DNA of 64,000 nucleotides from a virus. A model generated the notes under the pieces. The model ran no database searches. It saw only the letters and a list, made by a program, of their open reading frames with translations, and was not told the DNA's origin. The number at the start of each line of letters is the position of its first letter. The stretch's first letter is position 1. Positions 32,920-40,993 of this stretch are shown here, in pieces. The stretch is taken from the IMG/VR virus record IMGVR_UViG_3300028394_000049, positions 43,345 through 107,344 of that record. One strand, written 5' to 3'. A program made the position numbers and the translations under genes.

Positions 32920-33114
32920 GTGACAAAGTTTGTCGGTAAATTCCGTAAACAAAAAGATTACAACGATGATTACGAATTTAGTAGGAATGCGTTGAATAAC
33001 CGTAAACGCAAAGGTGAGCACGCCGAAGTTAAAAAACTATTAAAAATGTATGAAGAAGAAGAATACATGTATGGATCTTCATACGACACAAAATCCAAAA
33101 AAAGAAGTCATTAA
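32920..33114 (+). CDS. Small basic conserved protein, GTG start
   Basis: 64 residues with a GTG start preceded by AGGAGAAAAG; no ATG is available in frame. The sequence KFVGKFRKQKDYNDDYEFS with a Lys/Arg-rich middle and acidic helix is, from memory, conserved in marine T4-like phages. RNA or ribosome contact is plausible from charge only. Confidence 0.6.
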   Translation: MTKFVGKFRKQKDYNDDYEFSRNALNNRKRKGEHAEVKKLLKMYEEEEYMYGSSYDTKSKKRSH

Positions 33115-33127
33115 GAAAGATTAAATT

Positions 33128-33856
33128 ATGTTTGATATTTTTATAAAACCAACTACCTTACATATAGATTGTTTTACTTCAAGTAAAAAGGTATATGACT
33201 TTGCTCCTATTCAATATTCAAGTAAATTTTTTCCGGAGTGGTGGAAAAAATTACCTAAAGAAACATTTTCGGAAAACAAAGATAAACTTTACTCAACAAT
33301 GAAAACTTGCACGGGATTTTTATCATTATATAAAAATTCAATTATAATTCCATGTTGGGAAGATATTTTGTTTAATGTAAACGAAACGGAATTAAAATGT
33401 TCATCCGTAAGTAGGTCTGTTAAATTTGAAGCACATAATTATAAACAAAGGGAAGGTTATTTAAAAAACTTTCATCACACAAAAATAATTTCTCCTTGGC
33501 ACTTTAAATGTAAACATGACGTTAATTTTTCTTGGCAAAAGCCAATGTACAATTTTGAAAATCCTATAGATTTTATTCTTATGGACGGTGTACTTTCTTT
33601 CAAATATCAAAACGCAACAAATATAAATTTATTATTTCGAAAATCACCAAAAACGGTCATGATTGAATTTCTTCAACCTTTGGTGTTATTAACACCACAT
33701 ACAGAAAAAAGATTGATATTTAAAAATCATTTAGTATCCGAACAAGATTTTGTGCAACAATTTAATGATAAAACGATAAAATATATTAATTCACATAATA
33801 CAGTAAAAAACTTGATTGATGAAAAAGATCGTAAAAAATGTCCTTTTCATTTTTAA
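33128..33856 (+). CDS. Conserved phage protein, unknown function
   Basis: 242 residues, rich in Phe, Lys and Asn. It has YSSKFFPEWWKKLPKET, TMKTCTGFLSLYKNSIIIPCW and ends DRKKCPFHF. The Cys/His pairs might bind metal. No family I recognise. A terminator follows directly, so this gene ends the replication block. Confidence 0.55.
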   Translation: MFDIFIKPTTLHIDCFTSSKKVYDFAPIQYSSKFFPEWWKKLPKETFSENKDKLYSTMKTCTGFLSLYKNSIIIPCWEDILFNVNETELKCSSVSRSVKFEAHNYKQREGYLKNFHHTKIISPWHFKCKHDVNFSWQKPMYNFENPIDFILMDGVLSFKYQNATNINLLFRKSPKTVMIEFLQPLVLLTPHTEKRLIFKNHLVSEQDFVQQFNDKTIKYINSHNTVKNLIDEKDRKKCPFHF

Positions 33857-33876
33857 TTTAATTTTCAAAAAAAATG

Positions 33877-33908
33877 ACGCACCAGGATCAACGGTGGTGC
33901 GTTTTTTT
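33877..33908 (+). terminator. Rho-independent terminator
   Basis: ACGCACCA pairs with TGGTGCGT (8 bp) over a 10-base loop, followed by a run of seven T (the first is the last base of the stem). It separates the metabolism block from the early small-gene region. Confidence 0.88.
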
Positions 33909-33937
33909 CAACTAGTCAATAGTCCGATATGGTACGA

Positions 33938-34002
33938 ATTTGTTGTTTTTTCGCAACAAATACCAAAATCTGCTTGACAAAGCTCAAAATGTGTGTCATA
34001 AT
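33938..34002 (+). promoter_or_regulatory. Stem-loop plus sigma70-like promoter cassette
   Basis: ATTTGTTG and CAACAAAT (8 bp, 8-base loop, 33938-33961) form a hairpin, followed after 12 bases by TTGACA (33974), a 17-base spacer and CATAAT (33997). First of several such hairpin/promoter units, here opening the early region. Confidence 0.72.
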
Positions 34003-34029
34003 TATATCTCTTGACTGGAGAATCAAAAT

Positions 34030-34416
34030 ATGATTGTTTATGGACACATTCAAAAATCCAAAAAACGTAAAGTTCCAAAAGCTGTTAAAAAACAGCACGA
34101 TGAGTGGTTGGCTTCTGTTATGAACATGTCTACCAACTTTTCAAAAACCAAACCTAAAACAAATTCTAAAGTAATTCCTTCACCTAGTACGTTTGTACGT
34201 CGTGAAACGCCTCATTATCCGTCTTTGGATACAGGATATACAGGAACACTAACGAAAGTTGGAATTATGAAGGATTATCACAAAATGTCAAAAGAAGAAA
34301 GAGCGAAAATTGATGAAATTAACGCTTGTGTGGCGCCTTTACATAAAAGTAACTATGTTTATGTTTCTCCTGGTATGAATCCTGCCGGTTTTGGCAGAAA
34401 AAATGAAATTCTTTGA
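34030..34416 (+). CDS. Small conserved phage protein, unknown function
   Basis: 128 residues, basic N-terminus (KSKKRKVPKAVKKQHDEW), a Ser/Pro linker, then DYHKMSKEERAKIDEINACV and a Gly-rich end. First gene behind the strong promoter at 33974. No motif assigned; early host-takeover factors often look like this. Confidence 0.55.
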   Translation: MIVYGHIQKSKKRKVPKAVKKQHDEWLASVMNMSTNFSKTKPKTNSKVIPSPSTFVRRETPHYPSLDTGYTGTLTKVGIMKDYHKMSKEERAKIDEINACVAPLHKSNYVYVSPGMNPAGFGRKNEIL

Positions 34417-34431
34417 AAGGAATATTTAAAA

Positions 34432-34620
34432 ATGTACGCTCCGCACGAAGAAACTCAAATTCTACGTGGTATTGATGAAATTATGTTCAATTTACGTCAT
34501 GTTCCAGTTGATGATGTTGCTCATTTCCTAGTAAAATTTAACCCCGAACTTGCCAGTGAGTTGGCAAATTCAATTTCTTTTCATTTTTTCGATAAAACAG
34601 AAGGTCAAACACATGAATAA
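34432..34620 (+). CDS. Small acidic protein, unknown function
   Basis: 62 residues with a good ribosome site (AAAGGAA). Predicted helical, with EIMFNLRHVPVDDVAHFLV. It overlaps the next gene by 8 bases, suggesting translational coupling. Confidence 0.5.
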   Translation: MYAPHEETQILRGIDEIMFNLRHVPVDDVAHFLVKFNPELASELANSISFHFFDKTEGQTHE

Positions 34621-34795
34621 TCAACAAACTAACACAAAAGTAGAAAAATACAATCTTTGGTTGAATGCCAAATCTGATGATAGTGAAATTCCTGATTGGA
34701 AACGCCTAGATATCGTTATGAGACAATGGGCAGTCATGTCACAATTTGAAAGTGATCAGTCCGAATACTTAAAAATGAAAGAACTGTACCAATGA
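34613..34795 (+). CDS. Small conserved protein, unknown function
   Basis: 60 residues from the ATG at 34613 rather than an upstream frame-shared start. It contains YNLWLNAKSDDSEIPDWKRL and an acidic C-terminus. ATGA-coupled to an AbrB-like gene, so it may be its functional partner. Confidence 0.5.
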   Translation: MNNQQTNTKVEKYNLWLNAKSDDSEIPDWKRLDIVMRQWAVMSQFESDQSEYLKMKELYQ

Positions 34796-34986
34796 CAGAA
34801 CAAATTTTCTATTCAAAAATAGAAGATGCTGATGACGGAAGCGGAGACGGCATTTTAACGATACCTCCAGAAATTTTAGAATTTTATGGATGGAAAGAAG
34901 GCACAAAACTGGATATTTCCGTTATGGAAAATGGCAGCATTTTAATTAAAGAAGTTCGGGATGTTGTAGAAAAACAACAGCCTTAA
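34792..34986 (+). CDS. SpoVT/AbrB-type small DNA-binding or antitoxin-like protein
   Basis: 64 residues. GILTIPPEILEFYGWKEGTKLDI and ILIKE match the swapped-hairpin AbrB fold of MazE/VapB antitoxins and transcription regulators. No toxin gene is obvious next to it; the 60-residue ORF upstream does not resemble MazF or VapC. A regulator is the more likely reading. Confidence 0.7.
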   Translation: MTEQIFYSKIEDADDGSGDGILTIPPEILEFYGWKEGTKLDISVMENGSILIKEVRDVVEKQQP

Positions 34987-34995
34987 AAAAAACAC

Positions 34996-35024
34996 TTGAC
35001 CTTGATCTGGAACTATGAGATAAT
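34996..35024 (+). promoter_or_regulatory. Sigma70-like promoter
   Basis: TTGACC, 17 bases, GATAAT, ending 23 bases before the ATG at 35048. No hairpin precedes it, unlike several other promoters here. Confidence 0.65.
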
Positions 35025-35047
35025 ACTTGTATTACCTCGGAGAAAAC

Positions 35048-37162
35048 ATGGAAATTATTCAATCTAAATCGCTTCTTGCAAAATTAATGGCAACCGAAAA
35101 TCTGGTTGTAGAACAAAGAAAAGTAAATACAGCTTCATTTGATGTTGTAAAGCGTGTTTTGACTGTTCCGATCTTAGATAAAAATATTTCTGGTTATTTG
35201 TATGACCTATTCATGGGTCACGAAGTTGGCCACGCCCTAGAAACTCCTGCCGAAGGCATGAAAAGGGCTTGGGAAATGAAAATCCCAATGTCAATTATGA
35301 ACGTTCTAGAAGATGTTCGTATTGAGAGGAAAATCAAAAACAAATATCCTGGACTCCGACTATCGTTTGTCAAAGGTTATCGTGAATTGATTGAAAAAGA
35401 TTTCTTTGGTACAAAAGATATCGACTTAAATGATCTGAATTTCCTTGACCGCATAAACCTCTACACTAAAGGTGGTGCTGCACAAGGTATTAAATTCAAC
35501 GAAGAAGAAAAAGTTCTTCTTGAAAAAATCGAGTCAACAGAAACATATGATGATGTGATCGATTTGGCTAAAGAAATCATGGAATACATGAAGAAAGAAA
35601 AAGAAGAAAAAAAGAAAAACACTTCTAATGATCCAGATGAAGATTATGATGAAATAGATGATGGTGATGATGACTGGTCGCCACAGGATTCCGATACTGA
35701 TATGTTTGATGATTTAGATGAAATGGACGAAACCGAAGATGATAGCAATCATCCAGATGAGGCTAAAGAATCTAAACAAAAAGATCAGGAAAAATCTCAA
35801 AACGATGATTATGTATCACATACTGATGAATCTTATCGTAAAAACGAAACCAAATTATTTGCTAGTGATCCTGTAAATTATTATTACGGAAATATTCCAG
35901 ATATGGATCTGGATAAATTGATCATTAATCATAAAACTATTTGGAAAAAATATCGTTTGTGGGTTGAAGGACAAGAACTTGACCACAGAGGCATAGATAC
36001 AAAAGAATTTTTAAAAATTCGTAATGATGCAAAAAAAGTTGTTGGTTATTTGGCCAAAGAATTTGAATTACGTAAAAATGCCGAACAACTAAAACGTGCT
36101 TCAGAATCCAAAACCGGTGAGTTGAACATGAATAAAATCTATTCATATAAATTTGCTGAAGATATCTTTAAAAAGATGACGATTGTTCCTGATGGTAAAT
36201 CACACGGATTGATTATGTTCCTTGATTGGTCTGGTTCCATGCACGACCATATGGGAAACACAATTAAACAATTAATCAATTTGGTTATGTTCTGTAAGAA
36301 AGTAAATATTCCTTTCGAAGTATATGCTTTTAGTTCAGACTATGACCGTGTGTACCGACCAAATGAAGTTGCTGGCGACTTACAAGTTTGTCCTTTTAAT
36401 TTGATGAATCTTTTTTCAAGTAAAATGAGTGCTTCAGAATTCACTTATGCTGGTTCAGCATTGGTTCGGATGTTTATATCTCACCGAGGTTACAGACCAT
36501 TTTGGTTAAATTTGGGTGGAACTCCATTGACCGAAGCAATCATTGCCGCTTTGAAGGTTGTTCCTGCTTTTCAGAAACAATACAAATTGCAGATTGTAAA
36601 CACAGTTTTCTTAACTGATGGTGATGGCCATTCGGTGTCACAAGTTTATGTAAAACATCCAAATGATCCAAGCCGGATGATGGCGGTATGGGGTGATGAA
36701 TATTCGGAAGTTACAAGTATCTATAGAAGTAGTACCAAAAAATTAGTTATTGTTGATCCTGTAACTAAGCAACAAGAATTCTGTACACATGATACAGGAC
36801 GACCTTTAACATCGCACTATATCAAAATGTTAAAAGCCAGAACAGGATGTAATGTTGTTGGATTCTATATCATGTCCGGTCGTGAATTTGGTAGAGAATC
36901 TAGACACTTTTTTCCAAACGTTTTTGATGTGTCTAGGTTAAAACAAACATTTCGAAAAGAAAAGTGTATGGTAGTTACTTCTGCTGGATATGATGAATAC
37001 TATTTGCTCCGTGCAGATGGCCTAGATACAGAAGATGAGGTTGCATTTGAAGTGAAAGAAAATGCAACAACTAGAGGTCTTGTGTCGGCCTTCAGTAAAT
37101 ATACAGAAGGTCGCTTGGCCAATCGTACAGTTTTGAATAGATTTATAGGAATGATAGCATGA
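35048..37162 (+). CDS. HExxH metalloprotease-like domain fused to a VWA domain (CobT-like)
   Basis: 704 residues from the ATG at 35048 (site CGGAGA). HEVGHALETP puts H58-E59-x-x-H62 in a zincin-like motif. Residues 185-265 are an Asp/Glu-rich linker, as in CobT. The C-terminal VWA domain has DWSGSM (D393) as the MIDAS metal site plus a later GGTPLTEAI Thr and VFLTDGDG. VWA proteins of this type pair with MoxR/CobS AAA+ ATPases to remodel or insert metal into targets; a CobS-like gene lies at 50504. Cobalamin synthesis itself is unlikely since no other cob gene is present. Confidence 0.8.
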   Translation: MEIIQSKSLLAKLMATENLVVEQRKVNTASFDVVKRVLTVPILDKNISGYLYDLFMGHEVGHALETPAEGMKRAWEMKIPMSIMNVLEDVRIERKIKNKYPGLRLSFVKGYRELIEKDFFGTKDIDLNDLNFLDRINLYTKGGAAQGIKFNEEEKVLLEKIESTETYDDVIDLAKEIMEYMKKEKEEKKKNTSNDPDEDYDEIDDGDDDWSPQDSDTDMFDDLDEMDETEDDSNHPDEAKESKQKDQEKSQNDDYVSHTDESYRKNETKLFASDPVNYYYGNIPDMDLDKLIINHKTIWKKYRLWVEGQELDHRGIDTKEFLKIRNDAKKVVGYLAKEFELRKNAEQLKRASESKTGELNMNKIYSYKFAEDIFKKMTIVPDGKSHGLIMFLDWSGSMHDHMGNTIKQLINLVMFCKKVNIPFEVYAFSSDYDRVYRPNEVAGDLQVCPFNLMNLFSSKMSASEFTYAGSALVRMFISHRGYRPFWLNLGGTPLTEAIIAALKVVPAFQKQYKLQIVNTVFLTDGDGHSVSQVYVKHPNDPSRMMAVWGDEYSEVTSIYRSSTKKLVIVDPVTKQQEFCTHDTGRPLTSHYIKMLKARTGCNVVGFYIMSGREFGRESRHFFPNVFDVSRLKQTFRKEKCMVVTSAGYDEYYLLRADGLDTEDEVAFEVKENATTRGLVSAFSKYTEGRLANRTVLNRFIGMIA

Positions 37163-37356
37163 AAGAGTTAGCAACTTTCTTTGGTAAAGGTGGAGAAACC
37201 GTAGCTTTTCTTTTTGAAGGTGACAATATTTGGAAAGTAAATTATGGTGAAGTCAAAGTAATTCCCAATCTTCCGGGAATTCCTTTATCAACCAAAACTT
37301 TTGCAACAGAACAAGAAGCCACAGAATTTATTTCTGGTTTTATAAACGGAGAATAA
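37159..37356 (+). CDS. Small protein, unknown function
   Basis: 65 residues, ATGA-coupled to the VWA gene. Strand-rich start (ATFFGKGGETVAFLFEGDN) and an acidic C-terminal helix (TEQEATEFISGFI). May assist the VWA protein, by position only. Confidence 0.5.
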   Translation: MKELATFFGKGGETVAFLFEGDNIWKVNYGEVKVIPNLPGIPLSTKTFATEQEATEFISGFINGE

Positions 37357-37357
37357 A

Positions 37358-37579
37358 ATGGAAATTTCGAAATTTATGAACGGTGATAAAGAAGCCGTTG
37401 TGATGCGTGGTTACGATATCATGCGAGAACAATACATATACACAGTACATTATTACTTGGACAAAAAAGTGTTGCGTAAAGAGTCCGTATCAGTATATGA
37501 AGAAGCAGCAGTCTTGGCAGAAAAATATATTTTCGAGGGCAAAGATTCTGGTCCAACTCTACTGATGGAAAATGTCTGA
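37358..37579 (+). CDS. Small protein, unknown function
   Basis: 73 residues with MEISKFMNGDKEAVVMRGYD and YTVHYYLDKKVLRKES, a short beta-hairpin pattern, then an acidic helix. It starts one base after the previous stop and overlaps the next gene by 8 bases. Confidence 0.5.
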   Translation: MEISKFMNGDKEAVVMRGYDIMREQYIYTVHYYLDKKVLRKESVSVYEEAAVLAEKYIFEGKDSGPTLLMENV

Positions 37580-37838
37580 TACATTTGATGAGTTTTTAGA
37601 TCCTAAAAGGATTTTCGATAACTTAATGAAAAGTTGTCGTGAACTTAAATTTTGGAATATAAGATGCATCGTTGATGAAGCCTATTGTGTTGCTTTAGGA
37701 GAACTTCCTTTTAAAGTTATCATTATAGATGGAATTTACTATTGTACGGTTATTTCAGAAAAGAGAACCGAAGCAATGAAAAAGATTTGTGATCATTTAC
37801 CCGTTATTAAATTTTTAGACAATGAACAAGAAGATTAA
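37572..37838 (+). CDS. Small protein, unknown function
   Basis: 88 residues. Acidic N-terminus (DTFDEFLDPKRIFDNLMKSC), then strands with FKVIIIDGIYYCTVI. No recognised fold. Overlaps the MazG-like gene by 17 bases. Confidence 0.5.
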   Translation: MSDTFDEFLDPKRIFDNLMKSCRELKFWNIRCIVDEAYCVALGELPFKVIIIDGIYYCTVISEKRTEAMKKICDHLPVIKFLDNEQED

Positions 37839-38211
37839 TGAAATCCTTTTGATTACTCAAGAGGAATGTGCAGAAGTTACACAAGCCATCAGTAAAGTTT
37901 TTAGGTTTGGCATGGACGATTCACACAAAGGTGAAACGAACCGTGAACGACTAGAAGAAGAAGTTGGTGACTTAATGTGTATGATTGACCTTTTGATAGA
38001 ATCTGGTATCGTTAGTGAGTCTGCTGTAATGACTGCCAAAGACGAAAAGATGATGAAATTGAAAACATGGTCAAGCATCTTTAAAGAAGAAGGTGAACAA
38101 GTTGTTGTTCCTAGGTGTTCAACTTATCCAGCCTGTTTACTTAAAGGTGCAGAAGGACAACTTACCATAATTAACAGACCGGAGATTCCATATCCAAATG
38201 ACGAATTCTGA
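37822..38211 (+). CDS. MazG-like NTP pyrophosphohydrolase
   Basis: 129 residues. TQEECAEVTQAISKVFRFG and ERLEEEVGDLMCMIDLLIES give the two E-x-x-E / E-x-x-D helices of the all-alpha MazG superfamily that coordinate Mg2+. The family hydrolyses (d)NTPs to monophosphates; in phages it may edit modified nucleotides or affect ppGpp signalling. The C-terminal 45 residues (VPRCSTYPACLLKG) are an extra tail. It overlaps genes on both sides. Confidence 0.82.
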   Translation: MNKKINEILLITQEECAEVTQAISKVFRFGMDDSHKGETNRERLEEEVGDLMCMIDLLIESGIVSESAVMTAKDEKMMKLKTWSSIFKEEGEQVVVPRCSTYPACLLKGAEGQLTIINRPEIPYPNDEF

Positions 38212-38785
38212 TAAAAACCAACACATAGACAAAATTAATGAAATGTTGCCAAAGCTTGGCAAGAGAGTGCCATCATTTGTAATGATGTTGCAACACATCG
38301 GTCAAATTGACAATCCTTTGATTGTTGAAACTGGTTGTGCCAGAATGGAGAACAACTTTGAAGGTGATGGTATGTCAACACTCATCTTTAATGAATTTTC
38401 AAAGATCAAAGGTGAGTTCTGGTCCGTTGACATCAATCCGGACAATATTGAATTTGCTAAGAAGTACTGTGACAATTCAAACCTGGTTTGTTCCGATTCT
38501 GTGGCCTTTCTACACCAGAAGAACAAAGAATGGACAGAAACAGGACGAAAGATTGATTTGTTGTATCTAGATTCTTATGACTTTGATATGAACGATCCAC
38601 ATCCTTCTTCACTACACCATATCCTAGAATTGACTGCCATCATGCCATCGCTCCGAGAAGGCACCATGATTTGTGTTGATGACAACTTTGGTGATATCGG
38701 TAAAGGTGGTTATGTACACCAATTTATGCTTGCTCTAGGCAAAGAACGTGTGTATAATGGATATCAATGGGTGTGGGTTCTATGA
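38198..38785 (+). CDS. SAM-dependent methyltransferase-like protein
   Basis: 195 residues. LIVETGCARMENNFEGDGMST is motif I with an unusual insertion, FWSVDINPDNIEFAK is motif II, and IDLLYLDSYDFD fits motif IV. It resembles class I methyltransferases acting on small molecules or peptides. No DNA-methylase motif. Early-region context, ATGA overlap with the next small gene. Substrate unknown. Confidence 0.72.
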   Translation: MTNSDKNQHIDKINEMLPKLGKRVPSFVMMLQHIGQIDNPLIVETGCARMENNFEGDGMSTLIFNEFSKIKGEFWSVDINPDNIEFAKKYCDNSNLVCSDSVAFLHQKNKEWTETGRKIDLLYLDSYDFDMNDPHPSSLHHILELTAIMPSLREGTMICVDDNFGDIGKGGYVHQFMLALGKERVYNGYQWVWVL

Positions 38786-38970
38786 AGCTGATAATCGATG
38801 AAAAGAAAGGTTCATATTACTATGTGGACGAACTTGATGAATCGATTAGGTTGTCACCAAGATTTGACTATCTTGAGGACGCCGAGCAATGGAAATCCCG
38901 TATGACCTATATTATGAACAAACTACTTGATGAGGACAAATATCATGAACAACCAAAACCAAATCTCTAA
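38782..38970 (+). CDS. Small acidic protein, unknown function
   Basis: 62 residues from the ATGA-coupled start at 38782. Pattern KLIIDEKKGSYYYVDELDES then a helical end. Overlaps the following ORF by 26 bases. Confidence 0.5.
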   Translation: MKLIIDEKKGSYYYVDELDESIRLSPRFDYLEDAEQWKSRMTYIMNKLLDEDKYHEQPKPNL

Positions 38971-39160
38971 TATTATTGAAGTACTAGAGAACGAACGAAA
39001 CGTACTACTTACCGAGTTCTACAGACCCGAAACAGAAGGCACCGGTCATTTCAACACCGCAGCCTCGGTTCTCGAAATGCGTATCAACGAATACAAAAAA
39101 GTTCTTTCATGCTATCATTCCTATAAATCTAATCTAAAGCTTCCTTTTCTTTTCAGTTAA
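38945..39160 (+). CDS. Small helical protein, unknown function
   Basis: 71 residues. IIEVLENERNVLLTEFYRPETEG and AASVLEMRINEYKKVL suggest two helices. The start at 38945 is chosen because it overlaps least; ATG 38927 is possible. No function assigned. Confidence 0.45.
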   Translation: MNNQNQISNIIEVLENERNVLLTEFYRPETEGTGHFNTAASVLEMRINEYKKVLSCYHSYKSNLKLPFLFS

Positions 39161-39202
39161 GCTAAGGCGTTTTCAGCGATTTCCGGCGCTTCCTAGAACA
39201 CC

Positions 39203-39562
39203 ATGAATACTTCAAACATACTCAACGAATCCAGTATATTTCCGGTTTGGCCAGAGCAATCAAGAGCTGATCCAAAGCAAATCGAAATAGAATTCTTTTG
39301 GCCTCTAACCGAGCAACTTAAATTGGATTTAGACTTCACGCCTTGCGAGAAACCTAAGACTTATTATTATGGTGTCGGTTCCATCGGATCGGTAACATAC
39401 ACACCTAATGCCTTACTCACAACCAATTTCACAAATCTCACAAATACGGTAGAGTTGAACTTAAACTTAGACCGTACAAATATTGTGATTTCAGGAAAGC
39501 CACCCCTGATTCGTAGGTGGTTATACAAACTCTTAGGGTTTAAAATTAAAAATGGGAATTAA
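39203..39562 (+). CDS. Conserved small protein, unknown function
   Basis: 119 residues, with FPVWPEQSRADPKQIEIEFF, a Tyr/Gly strand region and IRRWLYKLLGFKIKNGN at the end. No signal peptide. A 42-base gap separates it from the upstream gene. Nothing indicates a function. Confidence 0.5.
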   Translation: MNTSNILNESSIFPVWPEQSRADPKQIEIEFFWPLTEQLKLDLDFTPCEKPKTYYYGVGSIGSVTYTPNALLTTNFTNLTNTVELNLNLDRTNIVISGKPPLIRRWLYKLLGFKIKNGN

Positions 39563-39566
39563 AATA

Positions 39567-39806
39567 ATGGATATGGACTCAGCAGCATACTTTCTATCTG
39601 GTGCAATTTTGACCATGTTAGGCTTTATCATCGTTGCAATGGGTATCGTTGCAATCAATAACATCTTCGCACACTACTGGCAACCAGTAAAGTTCTTTCT
39701 GTATAACAATTACAATCCAACGTTTGTCACAGAAGAAGAATACAAAAAGACTATCGAACCTACTATGGAACCTGCAAAGACCACTAAAAGTAATACCACC
39801 AAGTAA
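39567..39806 (+). CDS. Single-span membrane protein
   Basis: 79 residues from ATG 39567 (ATG 39552 also possible). One long hydrophobic helix (AAYFLSGAILTMLGFIIVAM onward) and a Thr/Lys/Glu-rich cytoplasmic-type tail. Role unknown. Confidence 0.5.
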   Translation: MDMDSAAYFLSGAILTMLGFIIVAMGIVAINNIFAHYWQPVKFFLYNNYNPTFVTEEEYKKTIEPTMEPAKTTKSNTTK

Positions 39807-39871
39807 TTACTGTAGATAGTACTGTATATGGAATATCAGAGCACTCGAACGATACTCTCTAAGGTTACAAC

Positions 39872-40072
39872 ATGAGCTACGTTATATTCAAACACAACAC
39901 AGAATATACTGCACGTAAGGGTCTAGAAGGACCCTTTCACTATCCTAACGGACAGGTTCTCTACTACGACCCTGTTGCCGGTGAGTATTGGGATCCACGC
40001 ACAGACTTCTATGTGCCTAGTGAAGATGTTCATCGCCTTCAGAATTCGATCTTTGGTACCATCAAAGACTGA
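39872..40072 (+). CDS. Small conserved protein, unknown function
   Basis: 66 residues, aromatic-rich: GPFHYPNGQVLYYDPVAGEY and WDPRTDFYVPSEDVHR. A repeat of Tyr-Asp-Pro and Trp-Asp-Pro turns gives a compact beta domain appearance. Last gene before a 448-base non-coding stretch. Confidence 0.55.
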   Translation: MSYVIFKHNTEYTARKGLEGPFHYPNGQVLYYDPVAGEYWDPRTDFYVPSEDVHRLQNSIFGTIKD

Positions 40073-40283
40073 GATACGTTCCATATACAGAAAAAGTCTT
40101 TCTCACTAAAACCGGTCCAGAAAAAATTTTTAGGACCTCGAAAAGCAAAAATTCGAAATCCTCTGGTGGGGCTGGAAAAATAAATTTTGCGCTTAATCAG
40201 TTTGGGCCACCATAGTTTTTTTTAATATACACTGCTCGGCCCATAAATTTCCCCTATCCCTCAGAGCAGCTCCCCAGCAATAC

Positions 40284-40299
40284 TTGACCAATCCGGTCA
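40284..40299 (+). repeat. Palindromic repeat, copy 1
   Basis: TTGACC-AATCC-GGTCA; with flanking bases CTTGACC and GGTCAAG form 7-bp arms around a 5-base loop. An exact copy occurs at 43060 and its reverse complement at 40418. Confidence 0.8.
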
Positions 40300-40348
40300 A
40301 GCATTATCCCCAATAAAATCAACAGCTTACCGGCGCCAAACCTAACGC

Positions 40349-40376
40349 TTGCCACTTTCGCCAAAAAGTGTATAAT
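40349..40376 (+). promoter_or_regulatory. Promoter of the TTGCCA class
   Basis: TTGCCA, 16 bases, TATAAT. Preceded by GC as in the other members of this class. The only frame directly after it is a 35-codon ORF from 40384, which contains palindrome copy 2; the promoter may serve a leader RNA. Confidence 0.6.
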
Positions 40377-40417
40377 TGGCAACATGAAAACAAAAAACGG
40401 TGCAAAATTTACAAAGC

Positions 40418-40433
40418 TGACCGGATTGGTCAA
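40418..40433 (-). repeat. Palindromic repeat, copy 2 (inverted)
   Basis: Exact reverse complement of the copy at 40284 (TGACCGGATTGGTCAA on the + strand), 134 bases downstream of it. It lies between the two TTGCCA-class promoters. Confidence 0.8.
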
Positions 40434-40448
40434 GTATTATTTAAATGC

Positions 40449-40476
40449 TTGCCATTTCCACCAGCTCCTGTATCCT
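40449..40476 (+). promoter_or_regulatory. Weak promoter of the TTGCCA class
   Basis: TTGCCA, 16 bases, TATCCT, ending 44 bases before the ATG of the histone-like protein. AGGAGA precedes that ATG. Confidence 0.45.
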
Positions 40477-40520
40477 TGCACCATTGTTTGAGATTTTAAC
40501 GTCATTTTATAGGAGATTAT

Positions 40521-40901
40521 ATGACAACCAACTACACCTTCCCTTGCGGTTCCGTTAACGGACTCACCCTTAGCCAAAAGCGTGAAGCACTTGCTGCTTT
40601 ACGTGCTTCCATTAAAGCTGACCGTGAGCTACGTGCTGCTCACCGTACAGCTACTAAAATTGCTAAAGTTGCAGCTGCTAATGCTAAAGCCGATGCTCTT
40701 GCTCAGAAGCGTGCTGCTGCTATTGCTAAGGCTCAGGCTCGCTTGCAGAAGCTGCTGGATAAGCAGAGCGCTCCAGTAGGTGCTAAAGCTGCTAAAGCTG
40801 CACGTAAACCTGGTCCCGTCACCGTGACAAAATTCCAGTCCGAAGCTCGTGCTGCTAACGATATCGCAGCAGCACTGGTTGCAAAGCGCAAAAACGCTTA
40901 A
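40521..40901 (+). CDS. Ala/Lys-rich histone-like basic protein
   Basis: 126 residues, about a third Ala with many Lys and Arg. Long amphipathic helix segments (KIAKVAAANAKADALAQKRA, AKAQARLQKLLDKQ) then AKAAKAARKPGPVTVTKFQS. The pattern resembles histone H1-like tails and alanine-rich nucleoid proteins. Codon use stands out from its neighbours: repeated GCT, GCA, CGT and CTG, as in highly expressed genes. It has its own promoter, a strong ribosome site and a following hairpin. Likely coats or condenses DNA; an RNA role is possible. Confidence 0.6.
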   Translation: MTTNYTFPCGSVNGLTLSQKREALAALRASIKADRELRAAHRTATKIAKVAAANAKADALAQKRAAAIAKAQARLQKLLDKQSAPVGAKAAKAARKPGPVTVTKFQSEARAANDIAAALVAKRKNA

Positions 40902-40904
40902 TTA

Positions 40905-40935
40905 ATAATAGTTGACCTCCACGGTCAGCTATTAT
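40905..40935 (+). terminator. 13-bp hairpin after the histone-like gene
   Basis: ATAATAGTTGACC pairs with GGTCAGCTATTAT around TCCAC with one mismatch. No T run follows, so termination would be weak. Its centre TTGACC-N5-GGTCA has the same layout as the palindromic repeats at 40284, 40418 and 43060, so it may be an operator or processing site instead. Confidence 0.5.
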
Positions 40936-40943
40936 CTCAAAGC

Positions 40944-40971
40944 TTGCCATTTTGGTTGGTTTTGAGATAAT
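40944..40971 (+). promoter_or_regulatory. Promoter of the TTGCCA class
   Basis: TTGCCA, 16 bases, GATAAT, 22 bases before the ATG at 40994. Shares the GCTTGCCATTT start with the promoter at 42093. Confidence 0.6.
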
Positions 40972-40993
40972 GGTTGAAATGAAAGGATATAGA

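Larger units (their letters stand above)
40073..40520 (+). other. 448-base intergenic region with palindromes and promoters
   Basis: No ORF I can defend. It holds GGTCC/GGACC arms around an A/T run (about 40115-40138), distant GGGCC and GGCCC arms (about 40204 and 40246), a palindrome TTGACCAATCCGGTCA at 40284 and its reverse complement at 40418, a promoter TTGCCA-16-TATAAT at 40349-40376, and a second weaker TTGCCA-16-TATCCT at 40449-40476 upstream of the histone-like gene. Regulatory hub or replication origin are the two readings. Confidence 0.6.

Noticed and set aside
34792-34986. Toxin-antitoxin pair with the AbrB-like protein
   Set aside because: Neither neighbour resembles MazF, VapC or another toxin; the adjacent 60-residue ORF has no nuclease residues.
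40384-40491. 35-codon ORF after the 40349 promoter
   Set aside because: Starts only 7 bases after the -10 box, has no ribosome site, and contains the palindromic repeat; probably leader RNA.
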